64,000 bases of DNA from JACMNW01 sp031413495 (GTDB lineage Bacteria; Pseudomonadota; Alphaproteobacteria; Rhodobacterales; Rhodobacteraceae), in assembly GCA_031413495.1 (NCBI GenBank), contig JANOFE010000034.1, forward strand, positions 23,788-87,787. The letters are read 5' to 3'. The translations under genes were made by a program, and so were the position numbers. Positions 1 through 9,521 of this stretch are shown piece by piece (within the stretch, counting starts at the first letter, position 1; the number at the start of each line of letters is the position of its first letter). The notes under the pieces were generated by a model. It was not told where the DNA came from. It searched no databases and saw nothing but the letters and a program-made list of their open reading frames with translations.

Positions 1-1
1 C

Positions 2-817
2 GCGATACCCGGACCTGCCGCTGTTTGGGAACAGGCGTTGGTTCTGCACGAAGATGCCGGTGCCGAACGACTGAAAGAAGCGGAATTCTTTGCCAAACAA
101 GATGCCAAAAATCTTGCACTGGTGGCGGCAGGCAAGGCGGATGAGGTGAAGGATCGCGCCTACACCGGCAAGCCGACCTATTATGACCAAATCTGGACCT
201 CTATCACTACCGTTTTTGCGGGCTTCCTGTTTGCCACAGCAATTGCTGTGCCATTGGGCATTGTCACGGGGCTGTCGCCGATGGCGAACGCGGCTATCAA
301 CCCGCTTGTGCAGATCTTCAAACCGGTCTCGCCGTTGGCATGGTTGCCGATTGTCACCATGGTGGTATCGGCGGTTTATGCAGGCGGCGAAGGGGGACTT
401 TCGAAATCGTTCCTGATCTCGGCCATCACGGTGACGTTGTGTTCGCTGTGGCCGACACTGATCAACACGGCGCTGGGCGTGGCGTCGATTGACAAGGATT
501 TGGTTAATGTCGGCCGTGTATTGAAGCTTTCACCTTGGGTGAAAATCACCCGTCTTGTGTTGCCATCTGCGCTGCCGCTGATCTTTACCGGGCTGCGCTT
601 GTCTTTGGGTGTGGGTTGGATGGTGCTGATTGCAGCCGAGATGCTGGCGCAGAACCCTGGTCTTGGCAAATTCGTCTGGGATGAGTTTCAGAACGGGTCG
701 CAGCAAAGCTTGGCCAAGATCATGGTCGCAGTGCTGACCATCGGCATCATCGGTTTTCTGTTGGACCGAGTGATGTTCGCGCTGCAATCGCTTTTCACCT
801 TTTCAGCGAACCGGTGA
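2..817 (+). CDS. nrtB: Nitrate ABC transporter permease NrtB (5' end outside window)
   Basis: Inner-membrane permease of the nitrate/nitrite/cyanate-type ABC importer. The reading frame is open to the left edge (codons begin at base 2), so the true start lies upstream. About 271 residues are visible, with several hydrophobic segments and a binding-protein-dependent permease loop of the EAA type (around the segment SLWPTLINTALGVASID...VLPSALPLIFTGLRLSLG). The stop overlaps the next gene, and the neighbours are the cognate ATPase and nitrite/nitrate reductases, which supports nitrate as substrate. The periplasmic binding protein NrtA is expected just upstream. Taurine/sulfonate permeases are related, but the context argues against them. 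Confidence 0.9.
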   Translation, partial: AIPGPAAVWEQALVLHEDAGAERLKEAEFFAKQDAKNLALVAAGKADEVKDRAYTGKPTYYDQIWTSITTVFAGFLFATAIAVPLGIVTGLSPMANAAINPLVQIFKPVSPLAWLPIVTMVVSAVYAGGEGGLSKSFLISAITVTLCSLWPTLINTALGVASIDKDLVNVGRVLKLSPWVKITRLVLPSALPLIFTGLRLSLGVGWMVLIAAEMLAQNPGLGKFVWDEFQNGSQQSLAKIMVAVLTIGIIGFLLDRVMFALQSLFTFSANR

Positions 818-822
818 CGCAC

Positions 823-2484
823 ATGGGCATCCTTGAATTTAACAATGTTTCCATTGGCTTCGGTGCTGGCGACGCACGGGCTGAAGTTTTGAAATCGCTT
901 AACCTTGATGTGGCCGAGGGTGAGTTTCTGGCAATCCTTGGGTTTTCGGGGACTGGCAAGACCACGTTGATCAACCTGATGGCGGGGCTGACCGTGCCAG
1001 AAAAGGGCTCTGTCACCTTCAAAGGCGTGCCTGTCACCGGGCCGGGGCCAGAGCGGGGATTGGTATTCCAGTCGTATTCACTGATGCCGTGGCTGACCGT
1101 GGCGGGGAATGTGCGCCTTGCCGTGGATGCGGTGCATAAAAACACATCAAGGGCCGATCGTGCTGCGTTGGTGGCCAAGTATATCGCGATGGTGGGGCTA
1201 TCGCATGCCGCCGACCGCCGCCCATCGGAACTGTCGGGTGGCATGCGCCAGCGCGTTGCTGTGGCGCGTGCCCTTGCGATGGAGCCTGAAGTGCTGCTGA
1301 TGGATGAACCCTTGTCGGCGCTGGATGCCCTGACACGGGCCAATCTGGCCGATGAGATCGAGGCGATCTGGCGATTGGAACGCAAGACAGTTGTGCTGAT
1401 CACCAATGATGTGGACGAGGCATTGGTTTTAGCCGACCGAATAGTCACATTGAACCCAGACGGCACGCTTGGCCGCGAATTTGCAGTCAACCTGCCACGC
1501 CCGCGTGATCGTGGGGCGATGAACCATGATGAAGGATTCAAGGCGCTGCGCGGGGCGGTGACGAAGTATCTGATGGATGTGGGCGTTCGCACCCGCACCG
1601 CCGACACCCGCCGGTTGCCCGCTGTCACCCCGCGCCATGCGATGCCAAAGGCATATGCCGAGGCGGCGAAATCTTTCACCGATGACCGCTATCTGCTGTA
1701 TTCGCAGCTGCACAAAATCTACCCGACGCCGAAAGGCCCGCTGACGGTGGTGGAAGATTTCAACCTGGTGCTGAAGAAAGGTGAATTCGTATCGCTGATC
1801 GGTCATTCCGGCTGCGGCAAATCCACTGTGCTGACCATGACGGCGGGGCTGAACGGAATTTCAAAAGGTGCGATCAAACTGGACGGGATCCACGTTGAAG
1901 GTGCCGATCCGGAACGCGCCGTGGTGTTCCAATCGCCCAGCCTGTTCCCATGGCTGACCGCCAAGGAAAACGTCGCCATCGGCGTCGACAGGGTTTACCC
2001 CAAAGCCACGCAGGCCGAGCGGCAGGACTTGGTGGAATACTACCTAGAACGTGTGGGCCTTGCCGATGCGATGGATAAACAGGCATCTGACATGTCGAAC
2101 GGCATGCGGCAACGGGTTGGAATTGCCCGTGCTTTTGCGTTGTCGCCCAAGCTGTTGCTGCTGGATGAGCCCTTTGGCATGCTGGACAGCCTGACCCGGT
2201 GGGAACTGCAAGAGGTGCTGATGGAAGTGTGGTCGCGCACCAAAGTGACCACGGTTTGTGTGACACATGATGTGGATGAAGCGATCCTTTTGGCGGACCG
2301 CGTGGTGATGATGACCAATGGGCCGCGCGCCACGATTGGCAAGATTACGGAAGTCAAATTACCGCGGCCGCGCACCCGAAAAGCGTTGCTGGAACACCCC
2401 GATTACTATGCCTACCGTGAAGAAATCCTTGGGTTTCTGGAAGATTATGCGCATGGCGCTACACCCAAAAAGGATGCCGCGTGA
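823..2484 (+). CDS. Nitrate ABC transporter ATP-binding protein with two fused ATPase domains (NrtC/NrtD type)
   Basis: Energises nitrate import. Two complete ABC modules lie in one 553-residue chain. The first has Walker A GFSGTGKTT, signature LSGGMRQR and Walker B VLLMDEP. The second has Walker A GHSGCGKST, a variant signature MSNGMRQR and Walker B LLLLDEP. Cyanobacterial systems use separate NrtC and NrtD subunits. Here both ATPase halves are covalently linked, and there is no NrtA-like C-terminal domain as in true NrtC. A GTG at 814 that overlaps the nrtB stop is an alternative start. I prefer the ATG at 823 because MGILEFNNVSIGF matches the usual N-terminus. The 3' end overlaps nirB. Confidence 0.88.
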   Translation: MGILEFNNVSIGFGAGDARAEVLKSLNLDVAEGEFLAILGFSGTGKTTLINLMAGLTVPEKGSVTFKGVPVTGPGPERGLVFQSYSLMPWLTVAGNVRLAVDAVHKNTSRADRAALVAKYIAMVGLSHAADRRPSELSGGMRQRVAVARALAMEPEVLLMDEPLSALDALTRANLADEIEAIWRLERKTVVLITNDVDEALVLADRIVTLNPDGTLGREFAVNLPRPRDRGAMNHDEGFKALRGAVTKYLMDVGVRTRTADTRRLPAVTPRHAMPKAYAEAAKSFTDDRYLLYSQLHKIYPTPKGPLTVVEDFNLVLKKGEFVSLIGHSGCGKSTVLTMTAGLNGISKGAIKLDGIHVEGADPERAVVFQSPSLFPWLTAKENVAIGVDRVYPKATQAERQDLVEYYLERVGLADAMDKQASDMSNGMRQRVGIARAFALSPKLLLLDEPFGMLDSLTRWELQEVLMEVWSRTKVTTVCVTHDVDEAILLADRVVMMTNGPRATIGKITEVKLPRPRTRKALLEHPDYYAYREEILGFLEDYAHGATPKKDAA

Positions 2485-4922
2485 TGGCGCAAAAACTTGT
2501 GGTGATCGGGGCTGGAATGGCCTCAGGTCGGGTGCTGGAAAAGCTATTCGAGGCGGCCCCTGATGCGTTTGAAGTCACGCTGTTCAACGGCGAGGCGCGG
2601 GGGAATTACAACCGCATCATGTTGTCGCCGGTGCTGTCGGGGGACAAGACGTACGAAGACATCGTCACCCATGATGACGAATGGTATGCAGCCAACAATG
2701 TGACCTGCCGCTTTGGCGAGCATATCACCAAAATCGACCGCGAGCGCAAAGTTGTTATCTCTAAATCCGGCGAGACGCCTTATGACACACTGCTGATTGC
2801 CACCGGGTCGGCCCCGTTCATTATTCCGGTGTCGGGCAAAGACCTGCCGGGCGTGGTGACATACCGCGATCTGGAAGATACCAACGCGATGATTGCAGCG
2901 GCGAAACCCGGCGCGAAGGCGGTGGTTATCGGCGGCGGTTTGCTGGGGCTGGAGGCCGCAGCTGGCATGCAGTTGCGTGGCATGGAGGTGACGGTGATCC
3001 ATATCATGGGTCATTTGATGGAACGCCAGTTGGACCCAGCGGCAGGTTACCTGCTGCAAAAAGCGCTGGAGGCGCGGGGGATCACCATTCATTGCAAGGG
3101 GGCCACGAAGGCAATTCTAGGCCATGGTAAGGTTGAGGCAGTAGCACTGGAGGATGGCACGGTTTACGGGGCTGATATCGTTTGTATGGCGGTCGGCATT
3201 CGTCCAGAAGTGCGAATTGCAACCGACGCGCATCTGGATATCGGGCGCGGCATCACAGTGAATGACCAGATGCAAACATCCGACCCCGCGATCTACGCGG
3301 TGGGCGAATGTGTGGAACATAACAAGCAACTCTTTGGGCTTGTTGCCCCTTTATATGATCAGGCAAATGTGGTTGCGGCGTCACTTTTGGGCCGCGCGGA
3401 TGCGTTCCGGCCGGTTCAAACGGCGACGAAGTTGAAGGTGACAGGCTGTGATCTATTCTCAGCTGGCGACTTTGCAGATGGGGCGGGGCGCGAGGATATC
3501 GTGTTTCGCGATCCATCTCGCGGAATATACAAACGGTTGGTTATATTAGAAAGCCGCCTGATCGGGGCCGTGTTGTATGGCGATACTGCCGATGGCAACT
3601 GGTTCTTTGGACTGATCAAAGATGCGACTGACATCGCTGAAATGAGGGACACATTAATCTTCGGCCCCGCCTTCCAAGGGGGTGCCAAACTGGACCCTAT
3701 GGCGGCCGTTGCAGCATTGCCGCTTGATGCGGAAATTTGCGGCTGCAACGGCGTCTGCAAAGGCAAAATCGTTGATGCGGTGATTGGCGGGGCGAATACG
3801 CTTGATCTGGTGCGGGCTGAAACCAAAGCGTCGTCCTCGTGCGGTACCTGCACGGGCCTTGTGGAACAGGTGATGGCGGTAACGCTTGGCGATGCGTTTG
3901 TGCTGCCCACCAGCGCTCCTATGTGCAAATGCACAGAACACACCCATGAGGACGTACGGCGTTTGATCAAGGCATCAGGGTTGAAATCCATTCCAGCGGT
4001 GATGCAGGAATTGGGTTGGAAAAGCCCCGGTGGCTGTCATTCCTGCAGGCCAGCCTTGAATTATTACCTGTTGGCAGATTGGCCGCTGGATTACAAAGAT
4101 GACCGCCAATCGCGGTTTGTGAATGAACGCAATCATGCGAATATTCAGAAAGATGGCACCTATTCTGTGGTTCCCCGCATGTGGGGCGGGGTGACGACCC
4201 CTGGCGAATTGCGCGCGATTGCTGATGCGGCGGATAAATACAATGTGCCAATGGTCAAGGTTACAGGCGGCCAGAGGATAGACTTGCTGGGTGTGAAAAA
4301 AGTCGATCTGCCGCTGATGTGGGCTGATTTGAACGCGGCGGGCATGGTATCTGGGCACGCCTATTCCAAGGGTTTGCGCACTGTGAAAACCTGTGTGGGG
4401 ACCGAGTTTTGCCGTTTTGGCACGCAAGACAGCACGGGGTTGGGCATCAAACTGGAAAAGCTGCTCTGGGGGTCTTGGTCGCCTGCCAAAGTGAAACTTG
4501 GGGTATCCGGGTGCCCCCGGAATTGCGCTGAAGCCACCTGCAAGGATGTGGGCGTCGTCTGCGTCGACAGCGGGTATGAGATTTCTGTGGCGGGTGCCGC
4601 TGGCATGGACGTGCGAGAAACCGAATTTCTGTGCAAGGTCGCAACCGAGGCGGAAGTGATGGAAATTACTGCGGCCTTCGTGCAGCTTTACCGTGAAAAT
4701 GCCCGCTATCTGCATCGGATTTACAAATGGGTGGGATGCGTGGGGCTGGACTGGTGCCGTGCGCAAGTGGTTGATGATCTGGCCAACAGGCGCGCTTTGT
4801 ATGACCGCTTCATGATCAGCCAATCGGTCTATCAAAGTGATCCCTGGGCCGAACATGCCACCACAGACAATCGCCCAAAGTGGGATGCACTGGCTGATCT
4901 GACGCTGGAGGCAGCCGAATGA
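2484..4922 (+). CDS. nirB: Assimilatory nitrite reductase [NAD(P)H] large subunit
   Basis: Reduces nitrite to ammonium with NAD(P)H in the cytoplasm, using FAD, iron-sulfur clusters and sirohaem. Domain order: FAD-binding Rossmann motif GAGMASG at the N-terminus, second dinucleotide motif GGGLLGLEAA near residue 150, BFD-type [2Fe-2S] region near residue 419 (CGCNGVC then SSCGTC), a second Cys pair region near 480 (MCKC, then CHSC), the sulfite/nitrite reductase ferredoxin-like half domain, and the sirohaem-[4Fe-4S] ligands near 635 and 675 (CVGTEFC and CPRNC). The 812-residue length is normal. The ATG sits inside the TGATG overlap with the upstream ATPase stop. A GTG one codon earlier is possible but less likely. 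Confidence 0.96.
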   Translation: MAQKLVVIGAGMASGRVLEKLFEAAPDAFEVTLFNGEARGNYNRIMLSPVLSGDKTYEDIVTHDDEWYAANNVTCRFGEHITKIDRERKVVISKSGETPYDTLLIATGSAPFIIPVSGKDLPGVVTYRDLEDTNAMIAAAKPGAKAVVIGGGLLGLEAAAGMQLRGMEVTVIHIMGHLMERQLDPAAGYLLQKALEARGITIHCKGATKAILGHGKVEAVALEDGTVYGADIVCMAVGIRPEVRIATDAHLDIGRGITVNDQMQTSDPAIYAVGECVEHNKQLFGLVAPLYDQANVVAASLLGRADAFRPVQTATKLKVTGCDLFSAGDFADGAGREDIVFRDPSRGIYKRLVILESRLIGAVLYGDTADGNWFFGLIKDATDIAEMRDTLIFGPAFQGGAKLDPMAAVAALPLDAEICGCNGVCKGKIVDAVIGGANTLDLVRAETKASSSCGTCTGLVEQVMAVTLGDAFVLPTSAPMCKCTEHTHEDVRRLIKASGLKSIPAVMQELGWKSPGGCHSCRPALNYYLLADWPLDYKDDRQSRFVNERNHANIQKDGTYSVVPRMWGGVTTPGELRAIADAADKYNVPMVKVTGGQRIDLLGVKKVDLPLMWADLNAAGMVSGHAYSKGLRTVKTCVGTEFCRFGTQDSTGLGIKLEKLLWGSWSPAKVKLGVSGCPRNCAEATCKDVGVVCVDSGYEISVAGAAGMDVRETEFLCKVATEAEVMEITAAFVQLYRENARYLHRIYKWVGCVGLDWCRAQVVDDLANRRALYDRFMISQSVYQSDPWAEHATTDNRPKWDALADLTLEAAE

Positions 4923-5251
4923 ATGGCATAGATATTGGCGCGTTGGCCGACATTCCTGTGCAGGGCGCGCGGGTGGTGAAAACGGTCTTCGGCTGTGTGG
5001 CGATCTTTCGCACCGCCGATGATCAGATATTCGCGCTGGATGACCGCTGCCCCCATAAAGGCGGGCCGCTGAGTGAAGGCATCGTGCATGGCACGCAGGT
5101 GACCTGCCCCTTGCATAACTGGGTTTTTGACATGGCGACTGGAATTGCCCAAGGGGCCGATGATCGCCGGATCAACACCTATCCGGTGCGGGTTGATGCC
5201 GGGCGTATCATGCTGGACGCTGCTCAGTTATTGCGGCGGAGTGCGGCCTGA
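4919..5251 (+). CDS. nirD: Nitrite reductase small subunit (Rieske-like)
   Basis: Small partner of NirB in NADH-dependent nitrite reduction. It is a 110-residue Rieske-fold protein that keeps all four cluster ligands in the motifs CPHKGG and CPLHNW, so it probably carries a [2Fe-2S] cluster. Many enterobacterial NirD proteins have lost these ligands. ATG overlaps the nirB stop (ATGA), and the stop overlaps the nasA start (TGATG), which points to translational coupling through nirB-nirD-nasA. Confidence 0.94.
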   Translation: MNGIDIGALADIPVQGARVVKTVFGCVAIFRTADDQIFALDDRCPHKGGPLSEGIVHGTQVTCPLHNWVFDMATGIAQGADDRRINTYPVRVDAGRIMLDAAQLLRRSAA

Positions 5252-7890
5252 TGGATGGCAGTGCTGCGCCGTTCACCCGCACAACCTGTCCCTATTGCGG
5301 GGTGGGGTGCGGGGTTCTGGCGCGCATCAATAGTACGGGTGGGGTCGAAGTTCGCGGTGATCCTGATCACCCAGCAAACTTTGGACGGCTCTGTTCCAAA
5401 GGGTCCGCGTTGGGCGAAACGGTTGGGCTTGAGGGCCGATTGCTGACCCCGCGCATCAATGGGACAGACAGCGATTGGGACGCAGCACTTGATCTGGTGG
5501 CGCGTCGGTTTTCCGAAACCATCGCACAGCACGGGCCGGGGTCGGTGGCATTCTATGTGTCCGGTCAGTTGTTGACCGAAGATTACTATGTTGCCAACAA
5601 GCTGATGAAAGGCTTCATCGGCACCGCAAATATCGACACGAATTCAAGGCTTTGCATGGCCTCCTCTGTGGCCGGGCACAAGCGCGCCTTTGGGTCGGAT
5701 ACCGTGCCGGGGCTGTACGAGGATCTGGATCAAGCCGATCTGATAGTGCTAACCGGATCAAATCTTGCCTGGTGCCACCCGGTGCTGTTTCAGCGCATCG
5801 TGGCCGCGAAAGAGGCGCGCCCTTCCCTGAAGGTTGTGGTGATTGATCCACGTCGCACCGCGACTTGCGACATTGCTGATCTGCATCTGGCCATCGCGCC
5901 TGGCGCAGATGCCGCCCTGTTCAACGCACTGCTGGTGTCGATTGCCGACAAGGGGGCGGTGGATGACGTTTATCTTAACCATGTCGATGGGTTTGATGCG
6001 GCATTGGCTGCGGCCCGCAGTTCTGATGTCGAGATTACTGGCCTTTCGGCGCAGGACGTGGGTGAATTTTGCAAACTGTGGGTTAGCACTCAAAAAGTGG
6101 TCACGGTTTACAGTCAAGGCATCAACCAATCCTCCTCTGGCACGGATAAGGTTAATGCAATCCTGAATTGTCATCTTGCCACGGGCCGCCTTGGCCGCCC
6201 CGGCATGGGCCCGTTCTCGGTGACAGGTCAACCCAACGCGATGGGCGGGCGAGAGGTTGGTGGTTTGGCGAATATGCTGGCCTGCCATTTGACACTTGAG
6301 AACCCTGCCCACCGCGCGGCGGTTCAAGGCTTTTGGGCCAGTCCTGCAATGGCGGACAAACAGGGTCTGAAAGCCGTCGATATGTTCCGCGCGGTTGAAG
6401 AGGGGCGCATCAAAGCGCTGTGGATCATCTGCACCAATCCAGCTGTGTCGATGCCCGATGCAGACCGTGTTGCGCGCGCGATAGCGGCCTGCGATTTCGT
6501 AGTGGTCAGCGATATGATGGCGGATACTGATACAACCCGGCTTGCCGACGTGCTGCTTCCTGCCACTGGTTGGGGCGAAAAGGATGGCACCGTTACCAAT
6601 TCCGAACGCCGGATCAGCCGTCAGCGCGCGTTGCGCCCCGCACCGGGGCAGGCGCGGGATGATTGGCGCATTCTGGCTGATGTGGCCGTGCGAATGGGTT
6701 GGGCGGATGCGTTTGATTGGGAAACGGCGGCCGAGGTGTTTGATGAATACGCAGCACTTTCGGGCATTGCTGGTGCGCTTGGCAGCGATTTTGACATCTC
6801 GAACCGCGCGGGCAAGACGGGCAACTATGCCGTGATGGAACCCTTCCTGTGGCCTGATGGCCCCATAAAACGAGGTGGCCGTTTCTTCGGCGATGGGCAG
6901 TTTCATACAAGCAACGGCAAAGCGCAAATGCTGCCGATTAAGCCGCGTCTGCCGGCGCAAGGCCGCAGCACGGACTATCCGTTTCGGCTAAATACCGGGC
7001 GGGTGCGCGACCATTGGCATACGATGACACGCACCGGCCTGTCACAGCGGCTTAGCCAGCATATCGCTGAGCCGTTTCTGGAAATCCACCCCGAAGATGC
7101 AGCCCACCTTGGCCTTGATGCCGCAAGTTTAGCAGACGTCACCAGCCCGCAAGGCCGGGCGATTTTGCGGGTGCTGATCACCGATCGTGTTCAAAAGGGC
7201 GCTTGCTTTGCACCTATGCACTGGACGGGGAAAACCGCACCAACAGGCCGCATCGACGCGCTTATCGCGTCCGTGGTTGACCCTGTTTCGGGCCAGCCAG
7301 AACTTAAGGCGACAGCCGTTGCTATTGCCCCCTTTGGCGCGAAATGGTTTGGATTTGCTGTTTCCGCCAATGATTTCCGCCCCGATTGCGACTATTGGGC
7401 CCAGGCGACTGTGGCAGGTGGTATGCGCGCGGAACTGGCCGGGCTGCACACACCCGATGATTGGGAGGCCGAGGCGCGCCGCTTGTTTGACCTTCCGGAT
7501 GCACTGGTTTTGCGGGTGCAAGATCGTGGGCGCGGCACCGTTCGGCTGGCTTTCACCGACAAAAATCATGTGATCGCGGCACTGTTTGTGGCCCCTGACC
7601 CGGTGCGGGTTGCGCGACAGTATGTTGCAGGTCTGTTGGGGTCTGCGCCGGAAATGTCGGTTCTTGCCGGGCGTCCGGGGCTGGATCAACCGGATCCGGG
7701 GGCCACGATTTGTGCCTGCTTTGACGTAGGCGTGAATACAATTGCTGATGCGATTGCGACCAAAGGCCTGATGACCGTCGATGCGCTGGGCGCAGCCTTG
7801 CGGGCGGGCACAAATTGCGGATCTTGCCGCCCGGAATTGCGAGCTTTGATTGCACGGCTTGCCGTGCCGGCATTTGAAGCCGCAGAATAG
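5251..7890 (+). CDS. nasA: Assimilatory nitrate reductase catalytic subunit
   Basis: Cytoplasmic molybdoenzyme that reduces nitrate to nitrite. The N-terminal [4Fe-4S] motif uses C13, C16, C20 and C48 (CPYCGVGC, then LCSKG). The Mo-bis-MGD domains follow, including a C-terminal molybdopterin-dinucleotide binding region near residues 575-690. A BFD-like [2Fe-2S] extension is visible at about 819-865 (ICACFDVGV, then TNCGSC), typical of NasA enzymes that take electrons from a separate flavoprotein or ferredoxin. No twin-arginine signal is present, as expected for an assimilatory enzyme. Length 879 residues. Last gene of the operon; a convergent regulator gene ends 14 bases downstream. Confidence 0.95.
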   Translation: MDGSAAPFTRTTCPYCGVGCGVLARINSTGGVEVRGDPDHPANFGRLCSKGSALGETVGLEGRLLTPRINGTDSDWDAALDLVARRFSETIAQHGPGSVAFYVSGQLLTEDYYVANKLMKGFIGTANIDTNSRLCMASSVAGHKRAFGSDTVPGLYEDLDQADLIVLTGSNLAWCHPVLFQRIVAAKEARPSLKVVVIDPRRTATCDIADLHLAIAPGADAALFNALLVSIADKGAVDDVYLNHVDGFDAALAAARSSDVEITGLSAQDVGEFCKLWVSTQKVVTVYSQGINQSSSGTDKVNAILNCHLATGRLGRPGMGPFSVTGQPNAMGGREVGGLANMLACHLTLENPAHRAAVQGFWASPAMADKQGLKAVDMFRAVEEGRIKALWIICTNPAVSMPDADRVARAIAACDFVVVSDMMADTDTTRLADVLLPATGWGEKDGTVTNSERRISRQRALRPAPGQARDDWRILADVAVRMGWADAFDWETAAEVFDEYAALSGIAGALGSDFDISNRAGKTGNYAVMEPFLWPDGPIKRGGRFFGDGQFHTSNGKAQMLPIKPRLPAQGRSTDYPFRLNTGRVRDHWHTMTRTGLSQRLSQHIAEPFLEIHPEDAAHLGLDAASLADVTSPQGRAILRVLITDRVQKGACFAPMHWTGKTAPTGRIDALIASVVDPVSGQPELKATAVAIAPFGAKWFGFAVSANDFRPDCDYWAQATVAGGMRAELAGLHTPDDWEAEARRLFDLPDALVLRVQDRGRGTVRLAFTDKNHVIAALFVAPDPVRVARQYVAGLLGSAPEMSVLAGRPGLDQPDPGATICACFDVGVNTIADAIATKGLMTVDALGAALRAGTNCGSCRPELRALIARLAVPAFEAAE

Positions 7891-7903
7891 CGCCGCGTTG
7901 CGC

Positions 7904-8944
7904 TTACTGTCGCGCGACAGGTCTTGCGGTTGACTGGCGCTGAATAACTTTGGGCTTGATGGCGATGATTTGCGGCGATTGGTTGCCTGCACCGTCCGTT
8001 AGCACCGATATTATCAAGTCAGCGGTTCGCAATCCAATGTCGCGGGGAAATGGGTCTGCTGTCGTGATTGTCGGCACCGATACGCCCGATATTTCATAGG
8101 CCCCAAAGCCCGCGATTGCCATTTGATCGGGCACGGCGATGCCGCGCCGCATGCATTCGGTCAATGCGCCAAAGGCTGACAAGTCTGACACACATATGAC
8201 AGCTTCGACATCTGGCATCGCGTCCAATAGGGCGCTCATCGCAATGGCCCCTTTTTGCATTGAAATGGGCGGCAAGCCGCCCCCGATCAGGCGTGTAGCA
8301 TCAAGTCTGTGGCGCTGCATCGCGGCTATGAAACCGCGCCGCCGATCCGCGCCGCGCGTATCGTTTTCCGCATCCCCGCCGATAAAGGCGATACGGCTAA
8401 ATCCTTGGCCTACCATATGATCAACAATGGCTTCCATCGTGGCTTGGTTGGAAAAACCAACGACATGACCAATAGGTGTTTGCGGCAAATCCCATGTTTC
8501 GACCACAGGGATACCCGCATTCGCCAAAAGCCGACGCGTGCGATCCGTGTGCGTGCCACCTGTTACAACGATGGCTTCAGGGCGACGGCGTAAAAATTGT
8601 TCAACCAATTGTTCTTCTTTGGTAATGTCATAATTGGTATAGCCCAAAAGCACCTGCAAGCCTGCGATTTCCAGCCGTGCAGACAACGCCCCGACGGTAT
8701 CAGCAAAGTTGGCATTATCAATTGTCGGGACCGTAACCGCAATAAAGCCGGATCTTTGCGAGCGAAGGTTGGCGGCCATGCTATCAAACACATAGCCCAT
8801 TTCATCGGCCGTTTGACGGATGCGATCACGCGTATCGGCGCTCACCGATGCGTCTTGCTTGAAGGCGCGGCTGACCGTCATCACAGACACGCCCGTGGCC
8901 TTTGCGACGTCCTTCATGGTAGGTGGTTTTTGCATCGCGACCAT
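7904..8944 (-). CDS. LacI-family transcriptional regulator (GntR-like gluconate repressor)
   Basis: DNA-binding repressor with an N-terminal LacI helix-turn-helix (TMKDVAKATGVSVMTVSRAF) and a periplasmic-binding-like sensor domain, as in the GntR/IdnR branch of E. coli. It lies downstream of gntK and idnO on the same strand but has its own promoter (TTGCAT, 17-base spacer, GATAAG) and an operator over the likely transcription start, so autoregulation is expected. Start choice is uncertain: ATG at 8944 or 8935, neither with a good ribosome-binding site. The frame extends to 8995, which would put the start upstream of the promoter and is rejected. A second LacI-type regulator sits at 11438-12445. 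Confidence 0.9.
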   Translation of the reverse strand: MVAMQKPPTMKDVAKATGVSVMTVSRAFKQDASVSADTRDRIRQTADEMGYVFDSMAANLRSQRSGFIAVTVPTIDNANFADTVGALSARLEIAGLQVLLGYTNYDITKEEQLVEQFLRRRPEAIVVTGGTHTDRTRRLLANAGIPVVETWDLPQTPIGHVVGFSNQATMEAIVDHMVGQGFSRIAFIGGDAENDTRGADRRRGFIAAMQRHRLDATRLIGGGLPPISMQKGAIAMSALLDAMPDVEAVICVSDLSAFGALTECMRRGIAVPDQMAIAGFGAYEISGVSVPTITTADPFPRDIGLRTADLIISVLTDGAGNQSPQIIAIKPKVIQRQSTARPVARQ

Positions 8945-8946
8945 TG

Positions 8947-8962
8947 CTGTTATCGTTACCAC
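8947..8962. promoter_or_regulatory. Operator, GTTA-N4-TAAC family (copy 1, lacI-type regulator gene)
   Basis: CTGTTATCGTTACCAC lies just upstream of the regulator start and downstream of its -10 element. It resembles the E. coli GntR/IdnR consensus ATGTTA-N4-TAACAT as I recall it, with one mismatch in the right half-site core. Three further copies occur at 10331, 12474 and 12529. Confidence 0.65.
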
Positions 8963-8963
8963 T

Positions 8964-8992
8964 CTTATCAGGGGGCGTTGCCCACAATGCAA
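8964..8992 (-). promoter_or_regulatory. Sigma-70-type promoter of the lacI-type regulator
   Basis: On the minus strand TTGCAT (8992-8987), a 17-base spacer and GATAAG (8969-8964). The predicted start near 8957 falls inside the operator, leaving a very short leader before ATG 8944. Confidence 0.45.
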
Positions 8993-9023
8993 CAAGCGTT
9001 GTCTGCGTCACCGTTGCAGGGGG

Positions 9024-9521
9024 CTACGGATCACCGATTTTTCCCAATATTTCTTGCACAATAGCCTCTGGCGTTTGATCAATATCCACCGTGATGGAAG
9101 CTTCATCCAAACTGGGCGGCTCCAATGCCGCAAGCTGGCTTTCCAGCAAGGATGGCGGCATAAAATGCCCGGTCCGTGCGGCCATACGGGAAAGCAAAAC
9201 CTCTTTTGTGCCAGTGAGATGCACAAACATCATGGGTTGATCCGCCTCGGCACGAATGACATCGCGGTACCGCCGCTTCAGGGCGGAACAGCCAATTACC
9301 ACTGGGCCAGTGCCAATTTGCAAAGCTTGCCCTACCTTCAGCAACCAAGGTGCGCGGTCTTCGTCGCTTAGCGGCTGACCGGAGGCCATTTTTGTGACGT
9401 TCGCGGCTGGGTGTAGATCATCACCGTCTATAAAAAGCCCGCCGATCGCCGCAGCAAATGCAGACCCTATCGACGATTTTCCACAACCAGAAACCCCCAT
9501 GATAACAAAGTGTTGTATCAT
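9024..9521 (-). CDS. gntK: Gluconokinase
   Basis: Phosphorylates D-gluconate to 6-phosphogluconate with ATP, feeding the Entner-Doudoroff or pentose phosphate route. It is a 165-residue P-loop kinase of the GntK/IdnK type with Walker A GVSGCGKSS near residue 9, the substrate-side segment DGDDLHP, and the SDEDRAPWL motif typical of the family. ATG overlaps the idnO stop (ATGA), so the two are translationally coupled. Thermoresistant and sensitive isozymes cannot be told apart from sequence alone. Confidence 0.95.
   Translation of the reverse strand: MIQHFVIMGVSGCGKSSIGSAFAAAIGGLFIDGDDLHPAANVTKMASGQPLSDEDRAPWLLKVGQALQIGTGPVVIGCSALKRRYRDVIRAEADQPMMFVHLTGTKEVLLSRMAARTGHFMPPSLLESQLAALEPPSLDEASITVDIDQTPEAIVQEILGKIGDP

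Noticed and set aside
5758..6960. 400-codon open frame antisense to nasA on the minus strand
   Set aside because: It lies wholly inside nasA, which has full family similarity. The antisense protein is rich in His, Arg and Pro as expected from reverse reading of a coding region.
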